A model generated the notes under the pieces. That model had not been told where the DNA came from. It made no database searches and was given only the letters and a program-made list of their open reading frames with translations. From Gilvimarinus sp. 2_MG-2023 (GTDB lineage: Bacteria; Pseudomonadota; Gammaproteobacteria; Pseudomonadales; Cellvibrionaceae): a stretch of 64,000 bases of DNA. A program made the position numbers and the translations under genes. Positions within the stretch are counted from its first letter, which is position 1. Each line of letters begins with the position of its first letter. The stretch spans positions 224,750-288,749 of the forward strand of contig NZ_JAUOQM010000044.1 of assembly GCF_030547685.1 (NCBI RefSeq), written 5' to 3'. This document shows, in pieces, positions 60,472 to 64,000 of this stretch.

Positions 60472-63384
60472 ATGAGCTCCCCGAGTCAGCCACATACAAA
60501 AATTCAACCTGTTCGTTACACCCGTAACATTCTTGCGGCTGCGATAGCGGCCAGTTTGTTGCCATCATCTATTGCTTTTGCCCAAGAGGAAGGTGGTGCA
60601 GAGCTGTTGGAGGAGGTGATTGTTACCGGATCATTTCGCGATATTATGCGAAATTCTATTGAGATTAAGCGCGATGCCGAAACAATCGTTGACGTAATCT
60701 CTGCCTCCGATATGGGGGCGCTGCCCGACCTATCTGTCGCCGAAACTCTCGAGCGAATTGTAGGCGTGACTGGCGACCGCTTTAAGGGTAACTCCAGTGA
60801 AATCTCGGTGCGTGGTTTGGGTCCCTTTTTGGGTTACTCGACCTATAATGGTCGAGAGGTATCCTCTGGTAGTGGTAACCGATCCATTGCTTTCTCACAG
60901 TTTCCCTCTGAGTTGGTGAACGGCGCAGTGGTATATAAATCTCAGTCGGCCGATTTGGTGGAAGGGGGCGTTGCCGGTTTAATTAACCTGCAGAGTATAC
61001 GCCCGCTGGAGTATGGAAAACGCCGCTTCCAAGCTGAAATTAAAGGCAACTACAACGACTATGATGCCAAATTAAATGATGATGACGGTATCGGTTATCG
61101 CGGGTCCATCTCCTATACCGATGTATTTGAAACCGGTATTGGCGATATTGGTATTGCTATTGGTTATGCTGGCCATGATTCATCTACTCCGGAAGAGAGC
61201 TTTAATGCGAGCTCTACTCTGCGCAATTGTAACTCTGATTACATCAACGACGGTTTGTCCGGCGGTTGGAATGCTTGTAGCTGGAGTGACGACAACACCG
61301 CCGCGAATGGCGGCGAAGCTGCCGATGGTGATTATTACTACATTCCCAATCTCTTTTATATTCGTCAGATGGAGTCGGAAGAATCTCGCGACGCCGTCAT
61401 GACAACTGTTCAGTGGGAGCCCAATGAAGACTGGAGCATTATTGCCGATGCGCAGTGGTCTAATCGCTTCTATTATGAAGATCGTCACGATCTGTACTTT
61501 GACGATGGTCGCAACAACATTGCTCAGTGGGAGACAAATGACGATCACGCGTTGGTTTCCTATACTGGCCATACTCGGTTGGGTACTTATGGTGAATATC
61601 GCGAGCGCGACGAAGATTATATGGGCGGAGGTTTAAACTTTGCCTGGAGCGCAACCGATCGGTTGGTCTTGACGGCGGATATTTCCTACTCCGATACCAC
61701 TCGCTATCAAGAAACTTGGCAGACTCGTTTTCGCTCAGACAGACTTTGGTATGATTATGTCAGTCAAGGTAGCGATAGTTTTCCTGCGATATCTATCTAT
61801 GAAGATCTCGATGATCCAGCTGGCTCGCAAATCGATGATAGCTTGTTAAACGATTTCAGCTTGTACGATGCCAACCAGCGCGCTCGTTATGGCGAGCTTG
61901 AGGTTAATGACACCATTAGTGCACTTGCAATCGATGCTGTCTATGAGTTGAAGGGCAATTTCTTCACATCACTTGAAACTGGTGCTCGCATATCTTCCCA
62001 CGAGCATAGCAATTATGCGGAAGATCGTATCGAATATACCGGTACGGACTTTGCTGACGTAAATACTATCGAGGAAAATTGCGCGACTGTTTACCCACAA
62101 GAAAGTTACGGTGAAGATGCTAATTCCAGTATCACTGAATGGGCGACCTTCGACACCATGTGTGCCTTCAATAGCATGTGGGGAGGCGACGATTGGGCTC
62201 TATCGCCACAAGATCCGAGCGCAGCCGATATTAACTTGACAGAAGATATTAGTGCCATCTTTGCGAAGCTTAACTTTGCCTCACAGATTGGAAGCATTGA
62301 CGTTAGCGGTAATGTTGGTGTTCGAGTTGTAGAAACGAGTATCGATTCTACAGGTTATCGCCAGGATTACAGCGTTATCGAAAATGATGCAGGAACCCCT
62401 AATGATCCGGAAGACGATAGCTTTTATTTCGATCCGGTAGCCGATAACCTGGCTAGCGAAGTTTATTCCAATAGCTATGTCAATGTTCTACCAAGTGTTA
62501 ATGTGAACTTTGGTTTGAGTGAGACTGTACAGCTGCGTACAGCGGTTTATTCGGCTATTTCTCGTCCCGACATGTGGTGGATGGGGGCCGGTAGAAACCT
62601 AGATTTGGGCGACGGTGAAGAAGAGTTCTCAAGTATTGAGGATGCAATTGCCGCTGGCACCGCGACTGCTCAGGGTAATCCCAATATGGAAGCGACTGAG
62701 TCGGTGAATTACGACTTGTCTCTCTCTTGGTTCCCGCGTGATGATACTATGCTGTCGGCTGCTTTCTACTACAAAGAATTCGAGGCAGGATTACAGGTAG
62801 CAGATCCATCAAGTATTCAAGAATCGTTCAATATTAACGGTGAATTGATTGAGATGGATGTCAATGGCCTGATTCAAAATACTTCAGAGTCCTCCAGTAT
62901 TTCAGGTGTAGAGCTTAGTTTACAGCACGGCTTTACTCATTTGCCCGAGCCTCTGGATGGGTTGGGTATTATGGGCGGTATTAACATTGCTGATACAGAT
63001 TTTGAGTATCAAGAAAATGGTTCCTCAATCACCGACGATGTTTTTGTTGAGCCTGCTAACTTGCCTGGTTTCTCTAAAGAAAGCTACAACGCCGAAATTT
63101 ACTGGGAAAACTATGGTTTTACCACGCGCTTGTCCTATAAGTATCGATCAGACTACTTGAAGCCTTTTGGTAGTGATTTTGGTCAGACGAATAGATTTGT
63201 AGATGACACCAGTTCGGTTGATTTTTCATTAGCTTACAACCTTACTAAGAACCTGCAGATTAAGATGCAAGCACTTAACTTAACCAATGAGCCTTATGTT
63301 GAGTATCGGGTTGCTCAGGACTCCTTTACTCGTATTGAGTATAGCGGTACTAAGTACTTCTTCGGTGTAAGATACAAAATGTAA
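60472..63384 (+). CDS. TonB-dependent receptor 2 of the uronate locus
   Basis: A 970-residue receptor. Signal peptide (ending SIAFAQ), TonB box LEEVIVTG, plug (about 60-180, ISVRGLGPFLGYSTYNGREV, GGVAGLINLQSIRPLE) and barrel with very acidic extracellular loops (for example EDDSFYFDPVAD), ending FGVRYKM. Acidic loops are unusual for an anionic ligand unless Ca bridges it. GGAG precedes the ATG. It probably imports oligosaccharides released by the divergently encoded lyases. Followed by a terminator. Confidence 0.94.
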   Translation: MSSPSQPHTKIQPVRYTRNILAAAIAASLLPSSIAFAQEEGGAELLEEVIVTGSFRDIMRNSIEIKRDAETIVDVISASDMGALPDLSVAETLERIVGVTGDRFKGNSSEISVRGLGPFLGYSTYNGREVSSGSGNRSIAFSQFPSELVNGAVVYKSQSADLVEGGVAGLINLQSIRPLEYGKRRFQAEIKGNYNDYDAKLNDDDGIGYRGSISYTDVFETGIGDIGIAIGYAGHDSSTPEESFNASSTLRNCNSDYINDGLSGGWNACSWSDDNTAANGGEAADGDYYYIPNLFYIRQMESEESRDAVMTTVQWEPNEDWSIIADAQWSNRFYYEDRHDLYFDDGRNNIAQWETNDDHALVSYTGHTRLGTYGEYRERDEDYMGGGLNFAWSATDRLVLTADISYSDTTRYQETWQTRFRSDRLWYDYVSQGSDSFPAISIYEDLDDPAGSQIDDSLLNDFSLYDANQRARYGELEVNDTISALAIDAVYELKGNFFTSLETGARISSHEHSNYAEDRIEYTGTDFADVNTIEENCATVYPQESYGEDANSSITEWATFDTMCAFNSMWGGDDWALSPQDPSAADINLTEDISAIFAKLNFASQIGSIDVSGNVGVRVVETSIDSTGYRQDYSVIENDAGTPNDPEDDSFYFDPVADNLASEVYSNSYVNVLPSVNVNFGLSETVQLRTAVYSAISRPDMWWMGAGRNLDLGDGEEEFSSIEDAIAAGTATAQGNPNMEATESVNYDLSLSWFPRDDTMLSAAFYYKEFEAGLQVADPSSIQESFNINGELIEMDVNGLIQNTSESSSISGVELSLQHGFTHLPEPLDGLGIMGGINIADTDFEYQENGSSITDDVFVEPANLPGFSKESYNAEIYWENYGFTTRLSYKYRSDYLKPFGSDFGQTNRFVDDTSSVDFSLAYNLTKNLQIKMQALNLTNEPYVEYRVAQDSFTRIEYSGTKYFFGVRYKM

Positions 63385-63450
63385 TTAAGTCATTAGCTAA
63401 CAACTTTTGGTTGTCTAAGACGACATATCGAAAATAATGACTTTTCTATA

Positions 63451-63482
63451 AAGCCAGATGACGTTAGTCATCTGGCTTTTTT
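63451..63482 (+). terminator. Terminator of TonB receptor 2
   Basis: A 12-bp perfect stem (AAGCCAGATGAC / GTCATCTGGCTT) with a GTTA loop, running into TTTTTT. Confidence 0.95.
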
Positions 63483-64000
63483 AATATCTGTCTTATCAAA
63501 GTTTGCTAGTGAAAATACGATAGATACAATTGTATGGATGACCAATGATTACTGAGAATATAAGGGGAGGGTCACTAACCGATCCGGTGCTGACGGTTAT
63601 GCAATATCTAATGGTTCCTGATCGTTTAGATGTACGCAATACTAGATTCGGCTTTAAGAGTCACGGCAAGCGGATGTCAACCTATGGCAGTTAATTAAAT
63701 GGCATTGCTATCCAGTCTGTAAGTTGTGGGCTCGAGAGAAGCTTCAAAAGAGTGGGAGATAAAAAAATATCGATGCGTTAGCCGATAGGAATTGTCATGT
63801 AGGTTTTGTTTATCTCCGTTTTAGGGCACTGCTTACCCGTTGTACGCTTTACCTGTCTGACCTTGCCCAGTATTGGAACCGCCTACCGTTCAAAGTCTCT
63901 TGGGGCGTGAAGCAAAAAAGTAAGGCTGTTAAACGGTTATGTTGCAAAAGTTGCTAAACAGGGGGTTACATAAAACTGTGCTGCTAGCTCAGCAGGTGAT
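63483..64000. other. Right-edge region without a recognisable gene
   Basis: About 520 bp with no long frame, good ribosome-binding site or clear RNA. The last 16 bases (TAGCTCAGCAGGTGAT) recall a tRNA D-arm but stop at the edge. Confidence 0.4.

Noticed and set aside
60290-60568. 92-codon minus frame across the operator and TonB receptor 2 start
   Set aside because: It overlaps the operator, leader and signal-peptide codons of a certain gene.
63978-64000. tRNA-like D-arm (TAGCTCAGCAGGTGAT) at the right edge
   Set aside because: Only the first 23 bases could belong to a tRNA; the acceptor partner is outside the window and the D-stem cannot be completed, so chance is more likely.

Overview
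The window comes from a gammaproteobacterium, most likely a marine, polysaccharide-degrading member of the Cellvibrionaceae/Alteromonadales type. This is an inference from four things: a fabA-fabB pair, FNR-, IscR-, Pho- and sigma54-type sites that match gammaproteobacterial consensus sequences, several very large TonB-dependent receptors, and a complete uronate-catabolism locus. No rRNA, complete tRNA, CRISPR array or intact mobile element was seen.

Left part (1-31.5 kb) is mainly housekeeping and stress genes. It opens with two translationally coupled envelope genes, then a degenerate RmlD-like protein, fabB-fabA, ispB, ndh, a Gfo/Idh/MocA oxidoreductase, and an AraC regulator overlapping a membrane GGDEF protein whose signature is degenerate. 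A divergent intergenic region carries two Pho boxes. One faces the GGDEF/araC pair; the other faces a TonB receptor - beta-propeller phytase - PhoX operon, so this is a phosphate-scavenging island. Next come an OmpA-like protein, moeA, hemN behind an FNR-type promoter, a D-2-hydroxyacid dehydrogenase, two Rnk-like proteins flanking a 30-residue basic peptide, and an unusual fusion of an NfuA-type N-terminal domain with SufT behind an IscR type-1 site. A chaB-brkB operon and a sigma54-preceded hemerythrin - SDR - MBL/rhodanese operon close this part.

Right part (31.7-63.5 kb) is a uronic-acid polysaccharide utilisation locus. Two TonB receptors probably import oligosaccharides. A PF05426-type lyase, a beta-helix protein, a GH105, a GH2 and a GH43 (broken by one nonsense codon) degrade them, and a TRAP transporter takes up a monomer, presumably a uronate. 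KduI and KduD process unsaturated uronate, while UxaC, UxuB and UxuA process glucuronate. Both routes meet at 2-keto-3-deoxygluconate, which KdgK phosphorylates. A tpiA-fbaA-fbp operon next door would return triose phosphate to hexose. KDPG aldolase is not in the window.

A GntR/FadR-type regulator (39980-40675) probably controls the locus. Six intergenic sites share a 19-bp pattern TGGTA-N9-TACCA with a third internal half-site, and several overlap recognisable promoters. A seventh core palindrome sits at a promoter that leads only to a strong terminator about 170 nt away, suggesting a small RNA or the remains of a lost gene. The stretch around it holds IS3-family transposase relics.
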